Position numbers and translations under genes: made by a program
Shown here: piece by piece, positions 36,013 through 45,320 of the stretch
Layout of the letters: each line of letters opens with the position of its first letter
Numbering within the stretch: position 1 is the first letter of the stretch
NCBI RefSeq assembly: GCF_030053775.1
Contig: NZ_CP125669.1
Coordinates: 2,785,962-2,849,961, forward strand
Direction: 5' to 3'
Origin: Acinetobacter corruptisaponis
GTDB taxonomy: Bacteria; Pseudomonadota; Gammaproteobacteria; Pseudomonadales; Moraxellaceae
DNA length: 64,000 bases
Notes under the pieces: model-generated
What the model saw: only the letters and a program-made list of their open reading frames with translations
What the model was told of the DNA's origin: nothing
Databases searched by the model: none

Positions 36013-38148
36013 TTAATCTTGCTGCTTTGCCTGAATTGCCGTCAATGCAATGGTAAACACAATATCATCGACCAAAGCACCGCGAGACAAGTCATTCACT
36101 GGCTTGTTTAAACCTTGTAGCATTGGGCCAACACTGACGACATTGGCGGCACGCTGTACTGCTTTATAGGTGGTGTTCCCTGTATTTAGGTCAGGAAAAA
36201 TAAACACATTGGCACGACCTGCAACTTGCGAGTCAGGTGCTTTCTGACGGCCAACACTTTCAACCGAAGCTGCGTCATATTGCAACGGACCATCAATCAG
36301 TAAGTCTGGTCGGCGTTGCTGTGCGATCTTGGTCGCTTCAGCGACTTTCTCAACATCTGCACCTGTACCAGACGTTCCTGTTGAATAACTAATCATGGCG
36401 ATACGTGGGTCAAGACCAAAGGCTTTGGCTGAGTCTGCGGATTGAATCGCAATTTCGGCAAGCTGTTCCGCATTTGGATCAGGGTTGATCGCACAGTCAC
36501 CATAGACATACACTTCATCAGGCAACAGCATAAAGAAAATTGATGAGACCAGTGAGTAATTCGGTGCGGTCTTAATGAGTTGAAATGCAGGTCTTACAGT
36601 ATTGGCTGTGGTATGAATCGCCCCTGAAACCAGACCATCCACTTGATTCAGTGCTAGCATCATGGTGCCCAGTACGACCGTATCCTGTAATTGTGCTTTG
36701 GCCTGCAACGCATCCAGCTTGCCTCTGCGTAACTCAACCATTGGCTCAATGTATTGATCACGGATGCTGTCTGGGTCAATGATCTGTAGATCAGCAGGCA
36801 GTTGAATCCCACGTGCCTTGGCAACCTCGGCAACAGACTCTGGTTTTGCCAACAGGATACATTGGGCAATACCACGGGTCTGGCAAATCACAGCAGCCTG
36901 TACGGTACGCGGTTCATCACCCTCTGGAAGCACGATACGTTTTTTCGCTGCAATTGACTTCTGTACCAGCTCATAGCGGAAAGCTGATGGAGAAAGGCGG
37001 GGATGCAGGTTGTTCTGGGTATGTTGATCCAGCCAGTTATTGTCAATATGGCTTGAAACAAAACGGGTAACCTGCTCAGCGCGTTCAGTATCATCAATTG
37101 GAATTTCATTGCCAAAACGATTTAAGCGTTGTGCTGTTTCCAGTGTATCAAGTGAAGTATGCAGAATTGGCAAACCTTGCTTAATTGCACTTTGGCAAAA
37201 TTCTAAAACATTGTCTGAGGGCGGGGCCTGTTCAGTTAAAACCAATCCTGCCAATGGCGTACCATTGCTACTGGCGAGACTGGCTGCAAGCAGGGTATCG
37301 GTACGCTGTGAGGCACTGATGATCAGCTCACCCGCAATAAACTTGTGCAGTTCAGATTCAATATTTGAGGCAATCAGGCTGGTATGTAAAATACGGCGCT
37401 GTTTTGCTTCGCCCTGATGCAGCCATGTTCCCTCAACAATTGCTGCAATGTCCAAACTACGTGGCACACTGAGGATATTGCTGAATGGAACCAGACCGAT
37501 AATGGGCAACTCATCTGTTCCCATAAAGCGGTTATAACGTTGCAGCTCTAATGAAAATTCGGTAATTTGCTGATCCAGACGCAGGCTTGGGTCAAGTGTG
37601 ACAGGAATTTCAGCCGTGCCGTCAGGAAGTCCCTTGGTTCGCATGAACAGGACCCCTGTGGTCCGCGTCGAGGCTGCGCCGCCAAACTGGCGTAGATGGG
37701 CATCAACTCTTTCCGCTGTCTTGCGTGGATCAGCAAGATCAGCGGTACTAACCAAAACTACCTGGGCATCCAGCGCCTGCGCAAGCGCTGCATTGATTTC
37801 ACTGGCAAAATGGTCTTGTCCATTCGGAACCAGCCCCTCGACAATAATTACATCATGATCAACCGCAATCTGGCGATGCAACGCAACTGCTTCTTCGAGC
37901 AATTCATCTGTCTCACCTAATGCAATCAGTTGAGTCAATCTTTCATAAGTAATCGGCTCAACTGAATGATGCTGGAATAGATGACGATACAGGGTGGTGG
38001 TGCGGTCAACCGTTGCATCTGAAATTTGTGAAAATGGTTTTAAGAAACCTGCATTGATCCCTTTACAGTCCAGTGCGTAAATCATGCCTAAGCAGGCAGA
38101 GGTTAAACCAACACCCTCGCCTGTAGGGATCAGTAAAATTGTGTTCAT
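36013..38148 (-). CDS. pta: Phosphate acetyltransferase
   Basis: 711 residues, the long Pta form. The N-terminal P-loop-like domain has PTGEGVGLTSACLG, a middle DRTGG-type domain follows, and the C-terminal catalytic domain (about 390-711) has 'RKSIAAKKRIVLPEGDEPRTVQAA'-like sequence, 'SGAIHTTANTVRPAFQLI' and 'DGPLQYDAA'. Pta interconverts acetyl-CoA and acetyl phosphate. ackA lies 31 bp upstream on the same strand, forming the usual ackA-pta operon. Confidence 0.95.
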   Translation of the reverse strand: MNTILLIPTGEGVGLTSACLGMIYALDCKGINAGFLKPFSQISDATVDRTTTLYRHLFQHHSVEPITYERLTQLIALGETDELLEEAVALHRQIAVDHDVIIVEGLVPNGQDHFASEINAALAQALDAQVVLVSTADLADPRKTAERVDAHLRQFGGAASTRTTGVLFMRTKGLPDGTAEIPVTLDPSLRLDQQITEFSLELQRYNRFMGTDELPIIGLVPFSNILSVPRSLDIAAIVEGTWLHQGEAKQRRILHTSLIASNIESELHKFIAGELIISASQRTDTLLAASLASSNGTPLAGLVLTEQAPPSDNVLEFCQSAIKQGLPILHTSLDTLETAQRLNRFGNEIPIDDTERAEQVTRFVSSHIDNNWLDQHTQNNLHPRLSPSAFRYELVQKSIAAKKRIVLPEGDEPRTVQAAVICQTRGIAQCILLAKPESVAEVAKARGIQLPADLQIIDPDSIRDQYIEPMVELRRGKLDALQAKAQLQDTVVLGTMMLALNQVDGLVSGAIHTTANTVRPAFQLIKTAPNYSLVSSIFFMLLPDEVYVYGDCAINPDPNAEQLAEIAIQSADSAKAFGLDPRIAMISYSTGTSGTGADVEKVAEATKIAQQRRPDLLIDGPLQYDAASVESVGRQKAPDSQVAGRANVFIFPDLNTGNTTYKAVQRAANVVSVGPMLQGLNKPVNDLSRGALVDDIVFTIALTAIQAKQQD

Positions 38149-38179
38149 AATGACCTTGGTATTATCTAAATATGATTGT

Positions 38180-39355
38180 TTAAGCTATTTGTGCAAGTAC
38201 CTGACGAGTCTCTTTGGCGATACGACCCTCTTCATCAGTTGGAATCACCCAGATTTGTGGGCCAGTTCCTGCGTCAATACGTCCCTCTGTGCCACGGGCC
38301 AAAGTATCATTGTTTTCCTTGCTGAATTGCAGGCCAAAATGAGGCAGGTAAGCGAGCGTTTTTTCACGCACATAGGCAGAATTTTCACCAATGCCGCCAG
38401 TGAACACCAATCCATCTAAACGCGGCAGGCCACAACTTAAGGCGGATAATGATTTTGCCAGACGATAACAGAATACCTCGATGGCTAGGGTTGCATCCTC
38501 ATGACCTTTTTCAGAGGCTTCCACCAGTGTACGCATATCATTGGATAAACCTGACAGACCAAGTAGACCACTTTCCTTGTTGAGCATGTTGTCGATTTTT
38601 TGAATGTCCCAACCCAGATTGTTTGCTAGGAATAAATGCAGGCTTGGATCAACATCACCGCTTCGGGTTCCCATCACCACACCTTCCAGTGGCGTTAGAC
38701 CCATTGATGTATCAATACTCTGACCATTCCATACCGCACAGGTTGAGCTGCCATTGCCCAAATGCGCACTGAGCCAGCCCCCCTGATTTTTCTGTCCTGC
38801 CAGCTCGCTGGCACGTTCAGTCACATAGGCATGACTGGTGCCATGAAAACCGTAACGGCGTACCTGATGTTCAGTATATAAGAATTGTGGAATTGCGTAG
38901 CGGTAGGCATGTTCAGGCATGGTTTGATGGAAAGCCGTATCAAACACCGCCACTTGGGGAAGTTGAGGGAACAGGCTCATGGTTGCCTCAATTCCAATCA
39001 GGTTGGCTGGATTATGTAGCGGTGCCAGTGGAATGGCATCACGAATACGGTCAATGGTTTGCTGGGTGAGGCGTTCTGCCTGGGTGATGTTGCCACCATG
39101 CACCACACGGTGACCAATCGCCTGGGGGTTATAGTTGGCTAAGCGTTCAAGTAAGGTCTCAAGTGCCTTGGCGTGATCTGCATAGGGAATGGAAAGTTCA
39201 AGCGCCTCACCCCCCACAGTGATGCCCTTGATCCGCGCATCCGCGGCGCCCAGATTTTCTGCCAAACCATAGATACGATCTTCACGGCGTTCCGAGATCA
39301 GTGCATATTTGATGGATGATGAACCACAGTTAATTACAAGTACAGATATAGCCAC
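38180..39355 (-). CDS. ackA: Acetate kinase
   Basis: 391 residues from GTG 39355 (read [18 protein letters not shown]). This start is preferred because the family begins with the [12 protein letters not shown] phosphate loop near residue 6; TAGGTG lies about 8 nt upstream. ATG starts up to 60 codons earlier add unrelated sequence. Other motifs: 'GHRVVHGG', '[20 protein letters not shown]', '[13 protein letters not shown]', '[14 protein letters not shown]' and '[13 protein letters not shown]'. AckA makes ATP and acetate from acetyl phosphate. It is first in ackA-pta. Confidence 0.95.
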   Translation of the reverse strand: MAISVLVINCGSSSIKYALISERREDRIYGLAENLGAADARIKGITVGGEALELSIPYADHAKALETLLERLANYNPQAIGHRVVHGGNITQAERLTQQTIDRIRDAIPLAPLHNPANLIGIEATMSLFPQLPQVAVFDTAFHQTMPEHAYRYAIPQFLYTEHQVRRYGFHGTSHAYVTERASELAGQKNQGGWLSAHLGNGSSTCAVWNGQSIDTSMGLTPLEGVVMGTRSGDVDPSLHLFLANNLGWDIQKIDNMLNKESGLLGLSGLSNDMRTLVEASEKGHEDATLAIEVFCYRLAKSLSALSCGLPRLDGLVFTGGIGENSAYVREKTLAYLPHFGLQFSKENNDTLARGTEGRIDAGTGPQIWVIPTDEEGRIAKETRQVLAQIA

Positions 39356-39593
39356 GTTTGAACACCTAACAGGTTTTAATTTTATAAACGAATACTTTTG
39401 ATTTTGCTGCAATGCATGGGGCAGTAGAATCAAGCGCAATGTTTTAACATGGGAGGCCGTATTGACGAAAATAGACTTTAGCCTATACGACTGATTTATA
39501 AGTGAAACAAATTGATATTTCAGTATAGTATGCAAATAAAAAGTTATTTGGGGTGATCTGTTTGTTTTGCTACAGTTTTTTGTATGAAAATAT

Positions 39594-39634
39594 ATAAAAA
39601 CACGATAAAGATCAAATAAATGAGCTTTATCGTG
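39594..39634 (-). terminator. Intrinsic terminator of proA
   Basis: A perfect 10-bp stem CACGATAAAG / CTTTATCGTG with a 14-nt loop is followed on the minus strand by TTTTTATA, 27 bp past the proA stop. The rest of 39356-39660 shows no gene and should hold the ackA promoter. Confidence 0.8.
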
Positions 39635-39660
39635 CCGAAAATTAAACCGATAGAACCAGT

Positions 39661-40926
39661 TTACTGGCGAATTTGACCATCACCGAAAACAATCCATTTC
39701 TGTGAGGTCAGGCCTTCCAGACCGACTGGACCACGGGCATGGATTTTGTCGGTCGAAATCCCGATTTCCGCACCAAGACCATATTCGAAGCCATCGGCAA
39801 AACGGGTTGAGGCATTGATCATCACTGAGCTGGAGTCAACACGCGCCAGAAACTCACGCGCCAGACTAAAGTTTTCGGTAATAATCGCATCGGTATGGTG
39901 TGAGCCATATTGATTGATATGCTCAATCGCCTCATCCATACCACTCACCACCTTAACTGCAAGAATCGGCCCCAGATACTCTGTATACCAGTCTTCCTCA
40001 GTCGCGGTTTTGACAGATTCACCCAGAATGCGCTGGGTTTCTGGACAGCCACGAAGCTCAACCTGTTTTTCCGCATAAAGCTCAGCAATGCGGGGCAGGA
40101 ATTCTTCAGCAATCGCCTCATCAACCAACAGGGTTTCCATGGCATTACATACACCATAACGGTGTGTTTTTGCATTCAAGGCGATTGGCAAGGCTTTTTG
40201 CAGGTCAGCCTGTGCCTCAACAAAGATATGGCAGTTGCCATCCAGATGCTTGATCACAGGAATGCGCGCTTCATTGCTGATGCGTTCAATCAGGCTTTTT
40301 CCACCACGTGGTACAATCACGTCAACATATTCATTCATGGTGATCAGGTGTCCAACAGCGGCGCGGTCAGGTGTGTCAATCACCTGTACGGCATGTTCAG
40401 GCAGGCCTGAAACCTGTAGGCCATGCTGAATGGCGGCTGCGATCGCCTTGTTCGATTCCAGCGCCTCAGAGCCACCACGCAGGATAATCGCGTTACCTGA
40501 TTTTAGCGCCAATGATGCTGCCTCAAGTGTCACATTGGGACGTGACTCATAAATCATTCCAATCACGCCAAGCGGCACCCGCATTTTACCCAACTGGATA
40601 CCAGACGGACGGTAGGCCATATCAGTGATCTCACCAATCGGGTCAACCAATGCGATGACATCCTTTAGGCCCTGTAACATGCCTTTAAAACGGGCAGGGG
40701 TCAGTTCCAGACGGTCAAGCAGGGCGCTGTCCAGTTGGCGTTGACGACCATTTTCCATATCAATCTGGTTGGCTGCTAAAATTTGTGCTTGATTATTTTC
40801 CAAGGCAGTATAAATTGCAGACAAGGCATGATTTTTCAAATGTGTCGATGCACTGACTAAAATACGGGACGCTTTACGCGCCTGTATCCCGACCTGCTGC
40901 ATATAAGTTTGAATAGAGTCTTGCAT
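39661..40926 (-). CDS. proA: Gamma-glutamyl phosphate reductase
   Basis: 421 residues from ATG 40926 ([13 protein letters not shown]); the family length of about 420 supports this over an ATG 15 codons upstream. ProA reduces gamma-glutamyl phosphate to glutamate semialdehyde with NADPH, the second step of proline synthesis. Visible motifs: '[14 protein letters not shown]', '[14 protein letters not shown]', '[14 protein letters not shown]', catalytic Cys in [12 protein letters not shown], and '[23 protein letters not shown]'. No clear ribosome site. Single gene; no proB nearby. Confidence 0.95.
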   Translation of the reverse strand: MQDSIQTYMQQVGIQARKASRILVSASTHLKNHALSAIYTALENNQAQILAANQIDMENGRQRQLDSALLDRLELTPARFKGMLQGLKDVIALVDPIGEITDMAYRPSGIQLGKMRVPLGVIGMIYESRPNVTLEAASLALKSGNAIILRGGSEALESNKAIAAAIQHGLQVSGLPEHAVQVIDTPDRAAVGHLITMNEYVDVIVPRGGKSLIERISNEARIPVIKHLDGNCHIFVEAQADLQKALPIALNAKTHRYGVCNAMETLLVDEAIAEEFLPRIAELYAEKQVELRGCPETQRILGESVKTATEEDWYTEYLGPILAVKVVSGMDEAIEHINQYGSHHTDAIITENFSLAREFLARVDSSSVMINASTRFADGFEYGLGAEIGISTDKIHARGPVGLEGLTSQKWIVFGDGQIRQ

Positions 40927-41280
40927 AGCATTTTGATGATTGCATGTATTTATAAAGATAGTAACAGTCAAATGCGGAACAATGAATAGCCTGAACTGAC
41001 TAATTCACAAATTATAAACTGTTATGTTGCGCGGGTATTTTTGCTGAAATGCGATGAATATGTTGAATTTAAAGGCATGACTACATATTTTGCAAAAGAT
41101 TGTTGAATTAAACAAGATAAATGGTTAAGGAAATCATTGCGTATAAAACATGCATTTGTATAGAATGAAAATGTATAGGATAAATGTAATACAAATTTTA
41201 TAAATTTGTTAACTTGCAAGTTGAAATCGTCAAAAATGAGACTCTTGCATCAAAAAAATAAACAAGGATGGAGGAAGGAT
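40927..41280. other. Intergenic region between proA and the hydrolase gene
   Basis: About 350 bp of AT-rich DNA holding the divergent promoters. A possible promoter for the plus-strand hydrolase is TTGCGT, a 16-bp gap, then TATAGA (about 41138-41165). A 65-codon minus-strand frame here has no supporting features and is not called. Confidence 0.4.
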
Positions 41281-42594
41281 ATGAATTCCATTATCCAAAT
41301 GGACTCGGATTTAAACCACACCTACACTGGGTTTGGTTTTTTCGACATTTACAATAAAAACAGTTTTAAACAACCAGCGCGTGCTACATGGATAGATGGT
41401 TGGAAAATTGAATATATGGCGATTGCTGATCCTAAAACGATCTACAACACGCCAATTGTAATTGTCGGAGGCGCATTTCAGAACTTTAACTCTTATAAGT
41501 ATTGTGTTGAGCAACTCTTTGAGAGTGGTCCTGTCATTTTGATTGATTTACCTTCAATGGGCGCAAATCAACAGATTCGCAATGTGGATACTGGTGAATC
41601 CGCAGCAGTGCTGGAATTGCCTGACTTATCAAAAATGCTGGGTCAATGGCTTGATATTGTTGGAATCGACAAGGTTTCAGTGATGGGAATGTCATTGGGT
41701 TCAGTGGTCGCTTCTTCATTTGCATATCAACGTCCAGAACTGGTGGATCGTATGGTGCTGATGGGCGTGATGCAAAAGACCCGTAAAAGCTGGCGCATGC
41801 TGCTTGAGGAGTCACTACACCTGATGCGTGAAGACCGCATGGAGGAGTTTGGGCAGGCGGTTATTTTGTATCTGGTCAACCACGCCAAGCTGGACAAGAC
41901 ACGTATGTCACCAACAGCCAAGCGCCTGTTCTTCAGGCAGATGGCTGATTTCACCACAACTGAGCGCGAGCGCTATGAAATCAACTGCAACCGTTTACTG
42001 CGCCTAAGCGATGTGCCTGTCGCACAGTGTAAGACACTGGTTGCCGCTGGGCAGTATGACAGTTTTACCCTGCCGCATGAAAACGCCGACTTTGCCTTGC
42101 AGTGTGAAGACATGCAGTTTGCCCTGATCGCCAATGCCGACCATGTGCCACAGTTGCAGCGCCGTAAAGAAACCATGAATTTGTTTACGACATTCCTGAA
42201 AGGTGAATCCATCGATAACCTTGATGGCATCATTAGCATGACGCGCGAGCAAATGAAGCAGATTGAACGCCGTGGTGAAGAGCGTATCCCTGTTTTACAG
42301 CCAGAAAGCAAGCTTAGCCACCGTCATCTGGATAGCGAAGCGCCAGTCACAATTGTTGATATCACGTTCTTTGGGGTGTACCTAAAACTTCACCAACTTG
42401 AGCAGCTTGATTTTGTTAGCCAGTATCCACGTGATTTAGCCTTGCATTTAGCTGATGAAGAGGGCGAGTTTAAAATTGAATGTTTAATCTTTGATGCCAC
42501 CGAGCAAGGTCTACGCATCTTGTTTAAACATGGTAGTTTTGAGATTGCTGACCGTTTAACCCGTTTTATTGAGCGTCAGAAACTGGCTAATTAA
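41281..42594 (+). CDS. Alpha/beta hydrolase with C-terminal PilZ-like domain
   Basis: 437 residues from ATG 41281, with an excellent ribosome site (GGAGGAAGG) just upstream. The N-terminal hydrolase (about 40-310) has nucleophile elbow GMSLGS, an acid candidate in AAGQYDSF and the catalytic His candidate in ANADHVPQL. The C-terminal about 110 residues show RGEER (331-335) and DITFFG (360-365), matching the RxxxR and D/NxSxxG motifs of PilZ domains that bind cyclic di-GMP, with Thr in place of Ser. The PilZ call is inference. The substrate is unknown; the absence of a signal peptide places it in the cytoplasm. Confidence 0.75.
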   Translation: MNSIIQMDSDLNHTYTGFGFFDIYNKNSFKQPARATWIDGWKIEYMAIADPKTIYNTPIVIVGGAFQNFNSYKYCVEQLFESGPVILIDLPSMGANQQIRNVDTGESAAVLELPDLSKMLGQWLDIVGIDKVSVMGMSLGSVVASSFAYQRPELVDRMVLMGVMQKTRKSWRMLLEESLHLMREDRMEEFGQAVILYLVNHAKLDKTRMSPTAKRLFFRQMADFTTTERERYEINCNRLLRLSDVPVAQCKTLVAAGQYDSFTLPHENADFALQCEDMQFALIANADHVPQLQRRKETMNLFTTFLKGESIDNLDGIISMTREQMKQIERRGEERIPVLQPESKLSHRHLDSEAPVTIVDITFFGVYLKLHQLEQLDFVSQYPRDLALHLADEEGEFKIECLIFDATEQGLRILFKHGSFEIADRLTRFIERQKLAN

Positions 42595-42618
42595 TGCGTA
42601 AAAACGTGTAGGAAAGTT

Positions 42619-42654
42619 AAAAAAGAGAAGTGGTGTATTCCACTTCTCTTTTTT
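42619..42654. terminator. Bidirectional terminator
   Basis: A perfect 15-bp stem AAAAAAGAGAAGTGG / CCACTTCTCTTTTTT with a 6-nt loop, between the convergent hydrolase and methyltransferase stops. T tracts lie in both directions. Confidence 0.9.
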
Positions 42655-42661
42655 GTAGAGA

Positions 42662-43504
42662 TTATTTATTGGTTGCCTGAATTGTCCAGACCAGATCACC
42701 CAAGTGCTGCTGACTGTTTTGCAGGGAAATTTGATCAAAAAACTGTTTGGGCTGTAGAACCTCTACCTGTTTAAAGCCAGCTTCATGAAAAAACTGTTCG
42801 ACTTCAACAGGAGTCTGAAAGTGGAAACTAAAGGCACTACGGGACATCCACTTCAATAAACGGCTGCTATTCCAGATGATGGTGGCGAGTTTATTTTGGG
42901 TCGGTTCTGGATAAAGGTCAGTTAAATAATGCAATTCTTTAAAGTCTTTGCCATAGGTAGCAATGGCTTTAATCAGTTGTTGCAATAATGGTTTCTCAAA
43001 ATAGTTAATCAAACCCTCGCTAATCACCACCAATGGACGTTGAGGATCAAATACCTGAAAGGCGGAAGCGAACGCATCTGTGAATAAATCGACTGAAAGC
43101 ACCTCATCAGTTTCGCTTTCAATTTGTTGCAGTGCCGCCTGTTTAGTCGCAGCCATGTCAGGCAAGTCAAGTTCACGGTAAGTAATGTCTGGATAATGCT
43201 GTCTAAACCACCATCCACGCGGGGAGAGTCCGCAGGCAATCTCAAGCACCTGTAAATCAGGATGCTGCTGAATTAGGGACTGCAAATGGGTGTCGAGCAT
43301 GGTGTGGCGTTGTTTTAGCGTGGTACGCATACTGCCACCCACATATTTCTCTGCCCAGCTTTCAATTGGATGAACTAGGGCGGCAAGCGTTTTCCCCTTT
43401 GCTGTCGCCAACGCTGGATGAGAAATTCCCATTTGATACCAGATATAGCCTGTGTAATGTGCAGTAAATGAAATATGGCGATGTTTTGAAAGTTGTTGTG
43501 TCAT
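42662..43504 (-). CDS. Class I SAM-dependent methyltransferase (LCMT/PpmC-like)
   Basis: 280 residues from ATG 43504 (MTQQLSKHRHISFTAHYTGYIWYQMG), with GGAC just upstream. A longer frame starting at 43615 only translates REP-like DNA and is rejected. Motif I is VLEIACGLSPRGWWFRQ, then 'YRELDLPDMAATKQ', and 'LVVISEGLINYFEK', matching the leucine carboxyl methyltransferase-like family that includes polyketide methyltransferases. The substrate is unknown. Confidence 0.8.
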   Translation of the reverse strand: MTQQLSKHRHISFTAHYTGYIWYQMGISHPALATAKGKTLAALVHPIESWAEKYVGGSMRTTLKQRHTMLDTHLQSLIQQHPDLQVLEIACGLSPRGWWFRQHYPDITYRELDLPDMAATKQAALQQIESETDEVLSVDLFTDAFASAFQVFDPQRPLVVISEGLINYFEKPLLQQLIKAIATYGKDFKELHYLTDLYPEPTQNKLATIIWNSSRLLKWMSRSAFSFHFQTPVEVEQFFHEAGFKQVEVLQPKQFFDQISLQNSQQHLGDLVWTIQATNK

Positions 43505-43560
43505 CTGTCCTAGACTCTGTTGTCCTTGAAAAATCCCCCTCTTTTTGGCTAGGAGTGTCA

Positions 43561-43680
43561 AGTCTTTATAAGACCTCCCTCTAAATCTCCCTCCTGGAAA
43601 GAGGGAGACTTCCACAAATCCAATAACTTATATGATTCGTGATGTTCCCTCTCCTTTGAGGAGAGGGTTAGGGAGAGGTC
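43561..43680. repeat. REP-like intergenic element with two C/T-rich hairpins
   Basis: Hairpin one is TCTCCCTC / GAGGGAGA (43586-43608). Hairpin two is CCCTCTCC / GGAGAGGG (43647-43667), followed by GTTAGGGAGAGG. The 'CCCTCTCC...GAGAGGGTTAGGGAGAGG' pattern is familiar from dispersed repeats in many proteobacterial genomes. It lies in the 327-bp gap (43505-43831) between the methyltransferase and nagZ, where I see no gene. Confidence 0.7.
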
Positions 43681-43831
43681 AAAAACAAGTGGAAACTTAG
43701 ACTTTGACACCCTTACTTTGAAAAATGGGGGCTTAAAATATTAAATAAATCATGATATTGCTGGTTTTTTCATTTAATGTAATATAAAGGGGAATATCAA
43801 CCTTTTATAGCATTAAAAATCTTCTATCAAC

Positions 43832-44851
43832 TTAAAACGAATTCTTAAAGTCTTCAATGACTTTTCTGACGTTTTGCCAGTTTTCATCTAAAGTTAGTGT
43901 CGTACCGATCTGAATCTCTGGAATTTTACCGCGCATACGCTCCAATCGTTGCTGGTTTGGTAAGGCAAGGTTTTGAATGCCATCCAGCGCGGTACATGCT
44001 GCCGCACGGTCGTTGCAGACCAGACCCATATCACAACCCGCGCTTAATGCAGCCTGAATCCGCGCATCCGCACCGCCCGCCACACATGCAGCCTGCATAC
44101 TCAGGTCATCCGAGAATAAAACCCCATCAAACCTGAGCTGCTGGCGCAAGACATTTTGCAGCCAGAAAGGAGAGAAGCCTGCTGGGTTGGGATCAACCTG
44201 ATCATAGATCACATGGGCTGGCATCAATGCATCCAACTGAGGCATCAACTGAATAAAGCTTTGCATATCCTTGTCATAAATTTCCTGATAGCGACGGCTG
44301 TCAATTGCCGCCGCCACATGCGAGTCTGCCTTGACTGAACCATGTCCTGGAAAATGTTTGCCAGTGGTTGCCATGCCTGCTTTTTTCATGCCCTGCATAA
44401 ATGCACCTGCCAGCGGCATGATATCCTGCATATTTTTGGCAAAACCACGATCCCCAATCACATCGCTAATATCGTTCAAGTCCAAAACAGGCGCAAAGCT
44501 AAAATCAATCCCCACCGCAAGCACTTCAGTTGCCATTAACCAGCCACATTGTTCAGCCAGTTCAATTGCCTGCTGCGGGCTGTGCAGATAATGCTCTCCA
44601 AGTCGTCCCATCGCTGGAAGCAAGGTAAAACCCTGTCTTAAACGTTGTACACGGCCACCTTCCTGATCAACGGCAATCAGGATGTCAGGGCGCACCTGCC
44701 GCATATGGTCTGTCAATGCACGGACCTGTTGAGGCGATTCAATATTTCGGGCAAATAAAATCATGCCGCCGACTTGCGGAGCCTGTAATAGTTCAATATC
44801 TTCTTGGGTAAGTTCTGTGCCAGCAATATCCAGCATCAATGCGCCGATCAT
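43832..44851 (-). CDS. nagZ: Beta-N-acetylhexosaminidase NagZ
   Basis: 339 residues of glycoside hydrolase family 3. NagZ removes N-acetylglucosamine from anhydromuropeptides during cell-wall recycling in the cytoplasm. Key motifs: 'LIAVDQEGGRVQRLRQGF', the family hallmark KHFPGHGSVKADSH (catalytic Asp-His loop) and 'GVLFSDDLSMQAA' (nucleophile Asp). The length is standard. Its promoter region is occupied by a MITE-like element that begins 33 bp upstream of the start. Confidence 0.95.
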   Translation of the reverse strand: MIGALMLDIAGTELTQEDIELLQAPQVGGMILFARNIESPQQVRALTDHMRQVRPDILIAVDQEGGRVQRLRQGFTLLPAMGRLGEHYLHSPQQAIELAEQCGWLMATEVLAVGIDFSFAPVLDLNDISDVIGDRGFAKNMQDIMPLAGAFMQGMKKAGMATTGKHFPGHGSVKADSHVAAAIDSRRYQEIYDKDMQSFIQLMPQLDALMPAHVIYDQVDPNPAGFSPFWLQNVLRQQLRFDGVLFSDDLSMQAACVAGGADARIQAALSAGCDMGLVCNDRAAACTALDGIQNLALPNQQRLERMRGKIPEIQIGTTLTLDENWQNVRKVIEDFKNSF

Positions 44852-44883
44852 AGTGATTCCGTTTGAATTTTGATATAAATATT

Positions 44884-45150
44884 AGGGTCTGTTTATACTT
44901 CACAGATGCTTGCGACAGAGGATATTTTTTAGCTGATACAAGGCATGTTTTGCGAAATTTAGCTCTCCTAAATGAGCAAAACATAACGCAGTAACGGCAA
45001 AAAATATCCCTGTCCCACAGGGTTATGGCTAAAACTGCCTCAAACTTCGTTATGAAACTGGACAAGGGAGTCGCCATTGTCTGCGTTTCATGCCTTGTTT
45101 GCGTGGTTTTAGCCGATAACGCAAGCATGGTTGAAATATCAACAGACCCT
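44884..45150. mobile_element. MITE-like element with ~30-bp terminal inverted repeats
   Basis: 267 bp beginning AGGGTCTGTT (44884-44893) and ending with its exact complement AACAGACCCT (45141-45150). Aligning the ends inwards, most of the first 31 bases match, including a shared ATGCTTGCG at the inner side. Further inside, both arms share ACAAGGCATG and other palindromic segments. No transposase is encoded. The hexamer ATAAAT occurs just outside both ends (44875-44880 and 45155-45160) and may be a target duplication, though AT-rich chance is possible. It sits between the nagZ and prc promoters. Confidence 0.65.
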
Positions 45151-45320
45151 CTGGATAAATTGTGCAATGATTTGCTACATTTTGTCAGTACAGAATATGA
45201 TAAAACGACATGATATTGATGAATAAGTTATACGGGTTGCCAAGATGTTGAATGAATGGCATTCATATTGACATTGTCCCTGTGTAATAATTGCCATATC
45301 CAAGGAAGCACCAAAATTTT

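Noticed and set aside
38180..39535. Longer acetate kinase starting at 39535
   Set aside because: The extra 60 residues precede the conserved [10 protein letters not shown] start and have no family support; GTG 39355 fits the family length.
41022..41219. 65-codon minus-strand frame upstream of proA
   Set aside because: No features or ribosome site; overlaps the likely promoter of the hydrolase gene.
44793..45167. 124-codon minus-strand frame over the nagZ start
   Set aside because: Mostly translation of the MITE-like element, in a different frame from nagZ; no protein features.
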